From Micrococcus sp. (lineage in GTDB: Bacteria; Actinomycetota; Actinomycetes; Actinomycetales; Micrococcaceae): 64,000 nt of DNA. The notes under the pieces are model-generated. The model was not told where the DNA came from. It ran no database searches and saw only the letters and a list, made by a program, of their open reading frames with translations. Where the stretch lies: assembly GCA_029961105.1 (NCBI GenBank), contig JASBVO010000013.1, positions 1 to 64,000 of the forward strand, given 5' to 3'. Both the position numbers and the translations under genes were made by a program. Positions 25,401-34,589 of the stretch are shown here, piece by piece; the stretch's first letter is position 1, and each line of letters begins with the position of its first letter.

Positions 25401-26529
25401 CCTGGTGATCGACGGCCACGGCCAGTTCGCCGAGGAGTTCGAGGAGCTGGTGCCCAAGGTCACCACGATCATGACCCGCGGCGGCGGCTACGGCATCCAC
25501 GTGGTCACCACCGTGAGCCGGAACAACGAGGTCCGCTCCACCCACCAGTCCTTCTTCACGCACCGGATCGAGCTGCGCCTGACCGATGCCGGCGAGTCCA
25601 CCATCGACCGCAAGCTGGCGGACAACGTCAACCCGGAGGCCCCCGGACGCGCCCTGACCGCGGCGAAGCTGCAGGCCCACGTGGCCCTGCCGCGGATCGA
25701 CGGGCAGGCCGAGGCCGGGTCCGTCACCGACGGGCTCAAGGACCTGGTCGGCCAGGTCGGGTCCTTCACCACCGGCTCGGCGATGAAGGTCCGGGTGCTG
25801 CCGGCCGTCGTCGACGCCTCGACGTGCCCCACGCCCGAGCAGCAGGGACTGTTCCCGCTGGGCCTGCGCGAACTGGACCTCGGCGTGGAGTGCCTGGACC
25901 TGGAGCACAAGGACCGCAACCTCATCGTCATGGGCGACGAGGAGACGGGCAAGACGAACCTGCTGCGCAACGTCATCCGCCGGTTCACCGCCACGCACAC
26001 CGACGAGGAGCTGTTCTTCGTGGTCTGGGACCCGCGCCGGGTGCTCGGCGACGAGGTGCCGGAGGACTACCTGGGCGGCTACGCCACCAACGCGGCCGTG
26101 GGCGCCCAGCTGACCAACGCCGTGCTGCAGGAGATCAAGAAGCGCCAGGACCCGAAGGAAGACCAGTCCATCCCCCAGCGCAGCGCGCGGATGGTGGCGC
26201 TGATCGACGACTATGACATCCTCACGGTGGGCGGTGGCCAGTCCCCGCTGGCACCGCTGGTCCCCTTCATCCCGATGGCCGCCGACCTGAAGATGAACTA
26301 CGTCCTCACCCGGCGCGTGCGCGGGTCCTCGCGCGGCATGTACGAGACCTTCTTCTCTACCCTGCGGGACAACGGCACCTCGGCGCTGATCCTGTCCGGG
26401 GACAAGGGCGAGGGCAGCCTGATCAACGGCGTCAAGGCACGCAGGCTGCCGCCGGGGCGCGGCCAGCTGCTCGTCACGGGTCGGCCGGTGATGACGGTCC
26501 AGACCTTCTTCGACGGCGCCTCGGAGTGA
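22483..26529 (+). CDS. eccC: type VII secretion ATPase EccC (FtsK/SpoIIIE, three ATPase domains)
   Basis: A 1348-residue motor starting at GTG in a GTGA overlap with the previous gene and preceded by GGGAGG. Two membrane helices (about residues 42-86) and a stalk region precede three FtsK/SpoIIIE domains. Walker A motifs are GATGSGKSEM (about 503), GGPQSGKSTT (about 867) and GDEETGKTNL (about 1152). Only domain 1 has an intact catalytic pair (VVIIDEFGEL, about 616); domains 2 and 3 read VIDGHG and LIDDYD, so they probably bind but hardly hydrolyse ATP, as known for EccC. EccCa and EccCb are fused in one chain. It powers export of the WXG100 proteins. Confidence 0.95.
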   Translation: MSQKVVHRPARTSAPARRFRPFSIEGPQPVDPAAAEAGTGSIMTILPMLAAGGSMMVMMTFRQSPFAAVGAIAMMVSVVVGVVMFISNRGKATRQRTILRDTYTRYLERTRVRLRDEEIEAQQAARAASPPPAALFDIVRDPARLWERRRYHEDFLHCRIGSGRLPTRDIGVHLLETATAIQDEFMVREAEVLQRRFEASPDMPVTVPLDSAGNISVVGTRGFALQVSRSLLTGAAALQSPEDLRIAVITPPDRRPDWDWLELLPHLDDTSTQHFTGAVKLLAPDAASLMDLLDADLQYRSKVAGENTRFGTELTSGPPSLSRLVVVVDGYGADSPDLNFGDSHFSLQARGITALHLCAERVQEPSEVALRLSEQDLREDGRTGFLLEDRTRDQGNPERTEGGLDPLDEHTAAGIVSELAPLRLSLDSLEHTGAETAASRSFLQMLELSPQLDRTDVERLWQPRPHADFLRVPLGPDDKGKPVLLDLKEAAQLGMGPHGLCVGATGSGKSEMLRSLVFGLLATHSPDVLAMVLVDFKGGATFAPFEGAPQVTGIITNLSDDLTLIERVYASLNGEILRRQEVLKSAGNIANITDYQIHREEELAKGRHVEPLPHLVVIIDEFGELLTARPDFIDLFLSIGRIGRSIGVHLLLSSQRIEAGKLRGLETYLSYRLGLRTLSESESRTVLDTPDAFHLPPLPGYGYLKVDTTVYTRFKAGYVSGPLEDEVFEEEAEVAVDPADEIPPVLAAPDYALVLEEARGAAGTQAPPATKDGPARRTTGPTVMSTMMDTLRTFPRSVKPIWLPPLPPAITLDQAVGEPKNAGDGLRLPAGGDLTVPIGLLDDPARQWQGLWEIDFTIGSGNLLIHGGPQSGKSTTLRTLVSSLALTHSPQQVGIYCIDLLGAGMLPLQELPHVGGVAIRTNREVITRTVDEVAGMLAHRERIFEQYAIDSLATMRRMHAEGRLRELPSADIFLVIDGHGQFAEEFEELVPKVTTIMTRGGGYGIHVVTTVSRNNEVRSTHQSFFTHRIELRLTDAGESTIDRKLADNVNPEAPGRALTAAKLQAHVALPRIDGQAEAGSVTDGLKDLVGQVGSFTTGSAMKVRVLPAVVDASTCPTPEQQGLFPLGLRELDLGVECLDLEHKDRNLIVMGDEETGKTNLLRNVIRRFTATHTDEELFFVVWDPRRVLGDEVPEDYLGGYATNAAVGAQLTNAVLQEIKKRQDPKEDQSIPQRSARMVALIDDYDILTVGGGQSPLAPLVPFIPMAADLKMNYVLTRRVRGSSRGMYETFFSTLRDNGTSALILSGDKGEGSLINGVKARRLPPGRGQLLVTGRPVMTVQTFFDGASE

Positions 26530-27440
26530 CCACGCCCGCACAGCGACCGGTCACCCCGGCGGGCCTGGCCTACGGGACGGCGGCCTACCTGTTCTGGGGC
26601 GGGCTCCCGCTGTACATGGCAGCCACCGCGCCGGCCACCGCCTGGGAGATCGTCATCGCCCGGATCGGCTTCACGCTGGTGACCTGCGCGGTGCTGCTGG
26701 CCGCCCTGCGGCGCTGGCCCGACGTCGGCCGGCAGCTGGGCAGCGCCCGGCGGGTGGGTGCCACGGCCCTGGCGGCCGTGCTCATCAGCGGGAACTGGGC
26801 CATCTACACCTACGCGGTGGTCTCCGGCCAGACGCTCGAGGCGGCGCTGGGGTACTTCATCAACCCGCTGGTCTCGGTGCTGGCCGGCGTGGTGATGTTC
26901 GGCGAGCGGCTGCGCCGGGCCCAGTGGCTGTCCGTGGGGCTGTCCGTGTCCGCGGTCGTGGTCATGATGCTCGGCCACGGGTCCTTCCCCTGGCTGGCCG
27001 TGGGCCTGGCGCTGACCTTCGGCGGCTACGGCATCGTCAAGAGCCGGCTGGCCACCTCCGTCAGCCCGGTGGCGTCCCTGGCCTCGGAGACCATCCTGCT
27101 GGTGCCGGTGTTCGCGGCCGGGATGTGGTGGCTGGCCGCCACCGGCCAGCTGACCATGCTCTCCCACGGGGCCGGCCACTTCTGGATCCTGGCCGCCTCC
27201 GGGGTGGTGACGGCCGTTCCCCTGATCCTCTTCGGCGCGGCCGCGTCCCGGCTGCCGCTGAGCCTGCTGGGACTGCTGCAGTACCTGAACCCGGTGATCC
27301 AGTTCCTCATCGGCCTGCTGGTCTTCGGCGAGGCGATGAGCACGGGCCGCTGGGCCGGATTCATCCTCATCTGGTGCGCCCTGCTGGTCCTCAGCTGGGA
27401 CTCGCTGCGGGCTGCACGGCGGCAGCCACGCGCGGGCTAG
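26526..27440 (+). CDS. rarD: RarD-type EamA transporter
   Basis: A 304-residue protein with ten hydrophobic helices and two EamA repeats. FWGGLPLYM, SGNWAIYTYAV and LGYFINPLVSVLAG are typical of the RarD subfamily. The substrate is unknown (chloramphenicol-sensitivity protein in the original naming). The GTG start sits in a 4-nt overlap with the eccC stop, so it is co-translated with the secretion operon, though no functional link is known. Confidence 0.9.
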   Translation: MTTPAQRPVTPAGLAYGTAAYLFWGGLPLYMAATAPATAWEIVIARIGFTLVTCAVLLAALRRWPDVGRQLGSARRVGATALAAVLISGNWAIYTYAVVSGQTLEAALGYFINPLVSVLAGVVMFGERLRRAQWLSVGLSVSAVVVMMLGHGSFPWLAVGLALTFGGYGIVKSRLATSVSPVASLASETILLVPVFAAGMWWLAATGQLTMLSHGAGHFWILAASGVVTAVPLILFGAAASRLPLSLLGLLQYLNPVIQFLIGLLVFGEAMSTGRWAGFILIWCALLVLSWDSLRAARRQPRAG

Positions 27441-27614
27441 ACGGTCTCGAGCCCGACGCCCGGGCCGAGGGTCCCGGCATAGGTTCACCGGCTGACCGCT
27501 GCCTGCCCGTAGGATCGTCCCTGGCGCGACGCCGCGGCTCCATCCCATGTCGGAGCCGAAAGTGCCCCGGATACCCGGCGCGCCCGCGCGCCGACCACGA
27601 AACGAGACACCGCC

Positions 27615-29567
27615 TTGCCCACGCCTCGACGACGCCTGGCCCGCACCACCACCGCGCTGGCCGCCCTGGTGGTGGCCGCACCCCTGACCGGCCTGTCCGC
27701 TGTTGCCGCGTCGGCCGCGCCGGCCGCGCGCCATGACGCCCTGGCCACCACCACCGCGTGCTCGGCCGCCCCGTTCAAGGACGTCAAGCCCGGGAGCCCC
27801 TTCCAGACCGCGATCACCTGGGTGTCCTGCCAGATGATCGCCGGCGGCCAGGCCGACGGCACCTTCGGCACCAAGCGGCCGATCAGCCGGGGCGAGTTCG
27901 CCGCGTTCCTGTACCGGACGGTCAAGCCGACGTTCACCGCGCCGAAGGCCAGCGCGTTCAAGGACGTCTCCGCCGGCGGCGGGGCGTTCTACGAGCCGAT
28001 CTCCTGGATGGCCGCCGCCCGCATCTCCACCGGCTACACCGACGGCACGTTCCGCCCCAACCGGCCCATCACCCGCGGCGAGGCCGCCGCGATGCTCTAC
28101 CTGGCCGCCGACCCCGAGTTCACCGCTACCGGGGCCCGGGCCTTCACCGACGTCGCCGCCGGGGGCGGACACTACGAGGCGATCTCCTGGCTGAAGGCCA
28201 CCGGGGCCACCACCGGCTACGGCGACGGCGCCTACCGCTCCGGCAAGCCCATCACCCGCGGGGAGGTGGCCGCGATGCTCCGCAAGCTCGAACGTCCGCT
28301 CACCGGCGTCGGCCAGCCGGCTCCGTCACCGTCCCCCACGCCCCGGCCGGAGCCCTCCCGGACACCGGCCGCACCGGCACCCCCGGCACCGGCGCCCCCG
28401 GCGCCGTCCCAGATCCCCGCCACGTTCACCGTCACCGGCTCCGGCTGGGGCCACGGGGTCGGGATGAGCCAGTACGGGGCCCGCGCCATGGCCGCCGCCG
28501 GGTCCTCCGTGACCCAGATCCTGGGCCACTACTACTCCCCGGCACGGGCCGTGGACAGCACCCACCGGGCCGCCGAGAACATCCGCGTGCACCTGCACTC
28601 CGTCGGTTCGACCACCCTGGCCGGCAGCGGCCAGCTGCGGATCCGCATCGACGGTGAGCTCCACGCCACCTCCGGGAACATCAGGCTCGGCGTCTCCAAC
28701 GGTCAGGTCGTCGCCGCCCTGCCCGACGGCACCCGGTCCACCGCGGGTTCGGCGATCATCGAGTGGCCCGGCACCCGCTTCTGGGCCGGCGGGGGCAGCA
28801 CGATCACCGTCCCGGACGCCGACGGTGGTTCCCGGCCCCTGACCGTGCGCCACGGCAAGCTGGTCATCACGGTCATCAACGGCACGCTGAACATCGTCAA
28901 CGAGCTGCGCATGACCGACGAGTACCTCTACGGGCTGGCCGAGATGCCCTCCTCCTGGCCGGCAGCGGCCCTGCAGGCGCAGGCGGTGGCCTCCCGGTCC
29001 TACTCGCTGCGGAACATGGCCTCGCTGAAGACCGCCTGCGGGTGCCACGTGTGGGACGAGGTCCGCAGCCAGAAGTACACCGGCTGGGGCAAGGAGAACG
29101 AACGCTCCGGCGCGGTCCACTGGGGTGCCCGGTGGACCGCGGCGGTGGATGCGACCATCACCCGCAACGCCTCGGGCACCCCGACGGCGGCCACGAGCCT
29201 GTGGCACAACGGTTCCGTGGCCGACGCCACCTACTTCTCCTCCTCCGGCGGGCACACCCGCAATGCCCACGACGTGTGGTCCTCCGTGGTGCCGTATCTG
29301 ACGGCCACCCCGGACCCGTACAGCCTGGCCGCCTCGGCGAACAACCCGTACGCGAGCTGGACCACCTCGGTGCCCCAGGCGAGGATGCGCCAGGCCTTCG
29401 GGCTGCCGGACGTGGTCAGGGTCAGCATCGAACACGCCGCCGACCGCACGCCGAAGACCATCACCGCCACCTCCCGCGCCGGCAGGACCGCGACCCTGAG
29501 CGGCGACCGCTTCCGCCAGTTGGTGCCGGTGCGCGCCGCCTGGATCCGCTCCATCCACCCGGGCTGA
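27615..29567 (+). CDS. exported SLH-domain protein with SpoIID/LytB domain
   Basis: A 650-residue protein starting at TTG, the only start that keeps the RRR plus hydrophobic signal peptide (about residues 5-35, cut near SAAPAA). Three SLH repeats follow (about 50-100, 115-165, 175-220; [16 protein letters not shown] and GYTDGTF blocks), anchoring to cell-wall polymer. A Pro-rich linker (about 235-275) leads to a SpoIID/LytB domain with [30 protein letters not shown] and [11 protein letters not shown]. Such domains cut or remodel peptidoglycan glycan strands or boost amidases. TAGGAT at 27510-27515 is a possible -10. It opens a run of three SLH genes. Confidence 0.88.
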   Translation: MPTPRRRLARTTTALAALVVAAPLTGLSAVAASAAPAARHDALATTTACSAAPFKDVKPGSPFQTAITWVSCQMIAGGQADGTFGTKRPISRGEFAAFLYRTVKPTFTAPKASAFKDVSAGGGAFYEPISWMAAARISTGYTDGTFRPNRPITRGEAAAMLYLAADPEFTATGARAFTDVAAGGGHYEAISWLKATGATTGYGDGAYRSGKPITRGEVAAMLRKLERPLTGVGQPAPSPSPTPRPEPSRTPAAPAPPAPAPPAPSQIPATFTVTGSGWGHGVGMSQYGARAMAAAGSSVTQILGHYYSPARAVDSTHRAAENIRVHLHSVGSTTLAGSGQLRIRIDGELHATSGNIRLGVSNGQVVAALPDGTRSTAGSAIIEWPGTRFWAGGGSTITVPDADGGSRPLTVRHGKLVITVINGTLNIVNELRMTDEYLYGLAEMPSSWPAAALQAQAVASRSYSLRNMASLKTACGCHVWDEVRSQKYTGWGKENERSGAVHWGARWTAAVDATITRNASGTPTAATSLWHNGSVADATYFSSSGGHTRNAHDVWSSVVPYLTATPDPYSLAASANNPYASWTTSVPQARMRQAFGLPDVVRVSIEHAADRTPKTITATSRAGRTATLSGDRFRQLVPVRAAWIRSIHPG

Positions 29568-29682
29568 GCCCAGCGACGACCGCAGTGCGGCGTGCTGCGC
29601 TGGTCGCGGCCGGCCACCGCGTAGTCTGCCCATGTCACACCCCGCACGCCCCGCTCCCGCACCGCCCCCGAAGGACCTCTCC

Positions 29683-31194
29683 ATGACCCGATCACTCCTT
29701 GCCCGGGTGGCAGCAGCGGGGGCCGCAGCGGCCCTGCTGCTCACCGCCGCCCCGGCCACCGCCGCCCCGGTCGCTGCCACCGCCGGGCCCACCGACGGCC
29801 ACACCTCCGAGCGCACCCCCACCAACGTCGAGCGGATCCCCGGTGCCGTGGACCCGTCCACCGCCGCCGACACCTTCGGCGGGTCGAACGCCGCGTTCGC
29901 CTTCGCCCCGTGCGCCTACGACTTCGCCGACGCGCCACCGGCCGGATCGTTCTACACGGCGATCACCTGGATGGCCTGCGAGGGCATCACCGCCGGGTAC
30001 TCCGACCACACCTTCGGCAAGGGCAAGCACATCACCCGCGGCGAGGTCGCCCAGTTCATGTACCGGATGTCCGGGCAGACGCACAAGCCGGGCACCCAGC
30101 GGGACTTCGAGGACGTCAACCCCGGCGGCGCCGGGTTCACCGCGATCTCTTGGCTGAAGGAGGAGGGCATCACCACCGGGTACGCCGACCGACGGTTCGG
30201 GCCCAGTGACCCGATCAGCCGCGGCGAGCTGGCCCAGTTTCTCTACCTCTTCTCCGGCGAGACCTACCAGCACCCGGCCGCGGAGATGTTCACCGACGTG
30301 ACGCGGGGCGGCGCCTTCAGCAACGCCGCGGCCTGGCTGAAGTCCACCCACCTCGTCTCCGGCTACGCCGACGGGACCTTCCGCCGGGGCAAGGACATCT
30401 CCCGCGGGGAGGCCTCCCAGTTCCTCTACGCCCTGGAGTCCTACCTCAACGGCACGCCGGCCGCCCCGGCCACCGCGCCGAAGCCGTACCCGAGGCAGGC
30501 CGCCCCGGTGTCCACGGTCTCTTTGTGGACCACCGTCACCACCGGCATCTACGAGCACGGCAGCTACGGCTCGAAGAAGCTCGCCACCCTGCCGGCCCAG
30601 GCCAGGGTCGCCAAGCTCGGCTCGTCCGGGTCGATGACCAAGGTCAAGCACGGCACCACGTCCGGGTGGGTGAACTCCTACTTCCTCTCCGCCGGCCAGC
30701 CCGGCGGGCTGGCCGTGCCGCACTCCTCGCCGAAGACCTACGCGCAGCAGGTGGAGAATCACATCGCCCGGTGGTGCTGGGGCGTGCCGGTCACGACCGG
30801 ACCGGGAACCCACGGCTGGGCCACCATGCAGGCCTTCGGCACCGGGGATGACCAGGTGGTCGAGGAGCTGATCTTCGTGGGCTCTGACCACCCGGCCACG
30901 TCCGACGTGTCCAAGGCCGTGCAGATCCACGAGTGCGCCCACATCCTGCAGTACCGGGCGTACAAGTACGAGCCGGAGGACATGGAGTCCGCCATGGAGC
31001 GGATCTACCCGAACGGCCAGTACGAGGGCGCCGAGCACATGGCCGACTGCATGGCCGACGTGATGGGCGCCAAGCGCAGGGGCACCTTTGCCCAGGACGG
31101 CCACCTCTACTCCTACGAGGCCGGCTACGGCGGGACCTGCTCCACTGCGCAGCTGGAGGCGGCGAGGAAGCTGGTCGCTGGCCAGAGGGTCTGA
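29683..31194 (+). CDS. exported SLH-domain protein, putative HExxH metallopeptidase
   Basis: A 503-residue protein. The ATG at 29683 has AAGGA 9 nt upstream; an ATG at 29632 lacks a site. Signal peptide residues 1-28. Three SLH repeats (about 85-265), then an SH3-like domain (about 285-345) and a C-terminal domain with HECAH (about 415-419) followed about 35 residues later by EHMADCMAD. HExxH plus a downstream Glu/His/Asp helix is the layout of zinc metallopeptidases, so a wall-anchored protease or a degenerate version is inferred. TAGTCT at 29622-29627 is the likely -10. Confidence 0.8.
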   Translation: MTRSLLARVAAAGAAAALLLTAAPATAAPVAATAGPTDGHTSERTPTNVERIPGAVDPSTAADTFGGSNAAFAFAPCAYDFADAPPAGSFYTAITWMACEGITAGYSDHTFGKGKHITRGEVAQFMYRMSGQTHKPGTQRDFEDVNPGGAGFTAISWLKEEGITTGYADRRFGPSDPISRGELAQFLYLFSGETYQHPAAEMFTDVTRGGAFSNAAAWLKSTHLVSGYADGTFRRGKDISRGEASQFLYALESYLNGTPAAPATAPKPYPRQAAPVSTVSLWTTVTTGIYEHGSYGSKKLATLPAQARVAKLGSSGSMTKVKHGTTSGWVNSYFLSAGQPGGLAVPHSSPKTYAQQVENHIARWCWGVPVTTGPGTHGWATMQAFGTGDDQVVEELIFVGSDHPATSDVSKAVQIHECAHILQYRAYKYEPEDMESAMERIYPNGQYEGAEHMADCMADVMGAKRRGTFAQDGHLYSYEAGYGGTCSTAQLEAARKLVAGQRV

Positions 31195-31227
31195 CCGGAG
31201 TCACCCAACCCCGGAAGCCAACTCTCG

Positions 31228-32700
31228 ATGAAGACGATGAACCGAACCCTGGCCGCCGCCACTGCCGTCACCGTGCTGTCCACTGTGGTGCTGGTGAGCC
31301 CGGCAGTTGCCGATGACCGATATGGACCGGGCGTGTCCTTCGACGGCCAGTACCTGATCTTGGACTCCGATCCGCTGACATGGTGGGCCGGTGTCAACGA
31401 GCAGTACATCGAGGATGTGAAGGACCCCTCGGCCCTGGTCGCCGAGCACGCGGTGAAGGTCCAGGAGAAGGGGCCGACGGAGCACGTGGCGTCCATGGAT
31501 ACCGGACTGGAGGTCCTCTCGGTGTCCACCGACACCGAGTTCGAACCGGTCGACACCAGCGAGCTCGAACGGGCCCTGAAGATGCGGGTGGACTACCCGG
31601 CATTCAGCCTGGACATCTCCAAGGGCAAGTTCGCCTGGGACGTCAAGCACCTGACCGCGAAAACCACACCCGAGAAGCTGGACAACTACATGGCCATGGC
31701 CGTCGCCCAGCATTTCCCGTCAGTGATGGCCGAGGACCTCAAGGACGCCTTCCGGTCCGCTGACGTCAAGGTCACCCTGGGCCGCGACGGGGTGCCCGTG
31801 GCCGTCGTCGACCACGAGCTCACCGGGGGCGTCACCGAGTTGTGGCGCGACTACGGAGTGCGCAACGGGGAGATCTTCGAGGAGATGGACAATCCGTTCC
31901 GGGTCCACATCACCTTCCTGGCCGCCGCCAAGGAGCAGGATCGCACCGCCGTGGCCGAGATCAACGACGACTTGTGGCAGGTCGTGGCCTCCAACACCGG
32001 CGGAAACCTGTGGATGACCACGGAGTCCTACTTCGACAACTGGGACGCCGAGGACCAGGGCTTCAAGTACCATCCGGTGCAGGAGGAATGGCTCCGTGAC
32101 GTCATGCACTACCCGTGGGACTTCGGCGACCCGTGGGAGCTGATGGAGCGTGGCATGGACACATGGGTCGTGCTCAAGGACAACGCCCCGGGCTCGGCGT
32201 TCTATACCGCGGTGACGTGGATGGCCGACAATCGCATCACCGCCGGCTACGCCGACGGCACCTTCCGCAAGAACAAGCCGGTCACCCGCGGGGAGGCGGC
32301 CGCCTTCCTGCACCGGTACGCAGGCCGCGGCGAGGATGTCGAGATCTCCTCCCCGTTTAACGACGTGAGGCTCGGTGGGGCGAACTTCAACGCGATCTCG
32401 TGGATGGCCAAGCGCGGGATCACCACGGGGGACACCCGGGGCAACTTCGGCCAGTCCAAGCCGGTGGCCCGCGGGCAGTTCGCCGCATTCCTTTACCGGA
32501 TGTCCGGTGCCGAGCACACCGCTCCGAAGGTCTCACCGTTCAAGGACATCAAGCCCGGCGGGGCCAACTACGAGGCGATCACCTGGTTGGCCGCCGAGGG
32601 CATCACCGCCGGGACCAAGTCCGGGACCTTCGCCCCGTCCAAGCCGATCACCCGTGGCGAGTTCGCGGTGTTCCTCAGCCGCTACGATGCCGGCCAGTAG
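31228..32700 (+). CDS. exported SLH-domain protein of unknown function
   Basis: A 490-residue protein with a Sec signal peptide (residues 1-28, cut near AVA-DD). Residues 30-310 form an acidic, Trp-rich domain not recognised as any family. Three SLH repeats follow at the C-terminus (about 320-490; ITAGYADGTFRKNKPVTRGE and similar), the reverse order of its two upstream neighbours. It follows the previous gene by 33 nt in the same direction, so the two are probably one transcript. A second ATG lies at 31237. Confidence 0.8.
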   Translation: MKTMNRTLAAATAVTVLSTVVLVSPAVADDRYGPGVSFDGQYLILDSDPLTWWAGVNEQYIEDVKDPSALVAEHAVKVQEKGPTEHVASMDTGLEVLSVSTDTEFEPVDTSELERALKMRVDYPAFSLDISKGKFAWDVKHLTAKTTPEKLDNYMAMAVAQHFPSVMAEDLKDAFRSADVKVTLGRDGVPVAVVDHELTGGVTELWRDYGVRNGEIFEEMDNPFRVHITFLAAAKEQDRTAVAEINDDLWQVVASNTGGNLWMTTESYFDNWDAEDQGFKYHPVQEEWLRDVMHYPWDFGDPWELMERGMDTWVVLKDNAPGSAFYTAVTWMADNRITAGYADGTFRKNKPVTRGEAAAFLHRYAGRGEDVEISSPFNDVRLGGANFNAISWMAKRGITTGDTRGNFGQSKPVARGQFAAFLYRMSGAEHTAPKVSPFKDIKPGGANYEAITWLAAEGITAGTKSGTFAPSKPITRGEFAVFLSRYDAGQ

Positions 32701-32800
32701 CTGTCCCCGCAGTCCTGATCATCGGGCCTGACTCCGGGCGTGCATCACGTGCCCGCTCCGGGGCCCACCGGGCACGGTGTCAGAGGTAGCGGGCCTCGGG

Positions 32801-32953
32801 TCATCGACCCCGCCAGGACGGGGGGGCGGCCATGCTCGCCTGCCGGGCACGCAGCGGTGTCAGCAGCCTCATCGCCGAACGGCGGGATGAGATGGCGGCG
32901 ATCAGCGCGGTGCGTTCTACGGTGCAGTCCTCGAAGCGGTTCCGGGTCGGCAT
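32801..32953 (-). CDS. possible 50-residue basic protein
   Basis: A short frame starting at ATG (32953) with AAGGAG 7 nt before it, the only strong signal in the 32701-33175 gap. The product is basic and Ala/Arg-rich, with no recognised domain. It may be a real small protein, the remnant of a longer gene, or chance. The rest of the 475-nt gap shows only imperfect inverted repeats (about 32727-32765) and nothing else identifiable. Confidence 0.25.
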   Translation of the reverse strand: MPTRNRFEDCTVERTALIAAISSRRSAMRLLTPLRARQASMAAPPSWRGR

Positions 32954-33175
32954 CGGGCACTCCTTCGGCGGGGTGGCGGGGACTCTGCCCACGCTAGGAG
33001 CGTGCTCCTGCCCAAGGACACCGGGGCAGGCACTCGGGTACTACGTGCTCTCAACCGATGGATGGTTGGCTGCCTCCAGCGCACTACACCGTTCGCAGGT
33101 CTGGTCGTCCACGCGCTCGGTGCCGGCAAGGCTCTTTGCCCCCTCCCCCAAGGGCTCTTGGGAGCCGGCCGGTCT

Positions 33176-34546
33176 CTAGCCGGCGGTCAGCGCGCCGGCA
33201 GCCGCGCGCGTGACCGCCGCCAGCACGTCGAGCGCCTCGGCCAGCAGGTCCTCACCGATGACCAGGGGCGGCAGCAGCCGGATGACGTTGCCGTAGGTCC
33301 CGGCGCTGAGGATCACCACGCCCTCGGCCCGGCAGCCGGCGATGATCCTCTTGACGATCTCCGCGTCCGGCTCGGTGCCGCCCGGCGTCACGAACTCCAG
33401 GGCGAGCATGGCGCCGCGGCCGCGCACGTCCCCGACCACGCCGGTCTCGGCGGCCAGCGCCTCCAGGCGGGGACGGGCGATCTCCTCGATCCGCCGTGCC
33501 CGGCCGTTCAGGTCGGCCTCGCGCATGGTGCCGAACGCGCCGAGCGCCGCCGCGCAGGCCACCGGATTGCCGCCGTAGGTGCCGCCCAGGCCGCCGCCGT
33601 GGACGGCGTCGAGCAGCTCGGCCCGCCCCACCACCCCGGCCAGCGGCAGGCCGCCGGCCATGCCCTTGGCCACGGTGATGAGGTCCGGGACGATCCCCTC
33701 GTGCTCGGAGGCGAACCACGCCCCGGTCCGGCAGAACCCGGTCTGGACCTCGTCGGCGATGAACACGATGCCCTGCTCGCGGGCGTACTCGGCCAGTCGC
33801 GGCAGGAATCCGGGCGCCGGGACGATGAACCCGCCCTCGCCCTGGACCGGCTCGATGATGATCGCCGCGATCCCATGGCCGCCGATCTGGCTCTCCATCA
33901 TCCGGATCGCCCGCTCGGCGGCCTGGGCCCCGGTGATCTCCGGGTTCTCCTCCCGGAACGGATAGCTCATGGGTGCCCGGTAGATCTCCGGGGCGAAGGG
34001 GCCGAAGGTCGTCCCGTCGCCGCCCTTGTAGGGCGCGTTCTTCGCGGTGAGTGCCATGGTCAGGTTGGTCCGGCCGTGGAACGCGTGGTCGAAGGCGACC
34101 ACCGCGGACCGGCCGGTGGCGATGCGGGCGACCTTGACGGCGTTCTCCACCGCCTCGGCGCCCGAGTTCAACAGCACGGCCTTCTTGGCGTGGCGCCCCG
34201 GGGTCAGCTCAGCCAGGGCCTCGCAGACCGCCACGTACCCCTCGTAGGGCGAGACCAGGAAACAGGTGTGGGTGAAGTGCCCGGCCTGTTCCCGCACTCC
34301 CCCGACCACCGCGGCGTCCGAGGCGCCGACGCTGGTCACGGCGATGCCGGAGCCCAGGTCGATGAACGCGTTGCCGTCCACGTCCACCAGGATGCCGCCG
34401 TCGGCGTCCTGGACGTAGAAGGGCTGGGCCGAGGCCACGCCGGCGCCCACCACGTTCTCGCGGCGGGCGGCCAGGGCCGCCGAGCGCGGTCCCGGGACAT
34501 CGGTCCGGAGGCTGCGCTTCTGTTCGAGCCGGTAGTCCATGGTCAT
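33176..34546 (-). CDS. gabT: 4-aminobutyrate aminotransferase
   Basis: A 456-residue class III PLP aminotransferase converting GABA and 2-oxoglutarate to succinate semialdehyde and glutamate. Visible: LNSGAEAVENAVKVAR (phosphate binding), DHAFHGRTN, EPVQGEGG, FIADEVQTGFCRTG and the cofactor lysine in TVAKGMAGGLPL. The ATG at 34546 or 34540 is used; neither has a site. A minus-strand TAGGCT at 34590-34595 gives a leader of about 40 nt. No gabD lies nearby. Related ornithine or putrescine aminotransferases are an alternative. Confidence 0.88.
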   Translation of the reverse strand: MTMDYRLEQKRSLRTDVPGPRSAALAARRENVVGAGVASAQPFYVQDADGGILVDVDGNAFIDLGSGIAVTSVGASDAAVVGGVREQAGHFTHTCFLVSPYEGYVAVCEALAELTPGRHAKKAVLLNSGAEAVENAVKVARIATGRSAVVAFDHAFHGRTNLTMALTAKNAPYKGGDGTTFGPFAPEIYRAPMSYPFREENPEITGAQAAERAIRMMESQIGGHGIAAIIIEPVQGEGGFIVPAPGFLPRLAEYAREQGIVFIADEVQTGFCRTGAWFASEHEGIVPDLITVAKGMAGGLPLAGVVGRAELLDAVHGGGLGGTYGGNPVACAAALGAFGTMREADLNGRARRIEEIARPRLEALAAETGVVGDVRGRGAMLALEFVTPGGTEPDAEIVKRIIAGCRAEGVVILSAGTYGNVIRLLPPLVIGEDLLAEALDVLAAVTRAAAGALTAG

Positions 34547-34589
34547 GGAGGCGAGCGTAGCGCCGCGACCCCTCCGGCCAACAGGGCGG

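Noticed and set aside
22207..26541. 1444-codon minus-strand open frame opposite eccC
   Set aside because: Antisense shadow caused by high third-position GC; composition is Gly/Arg/His/Gln-rich without any motif, and eccC is unambiguous.
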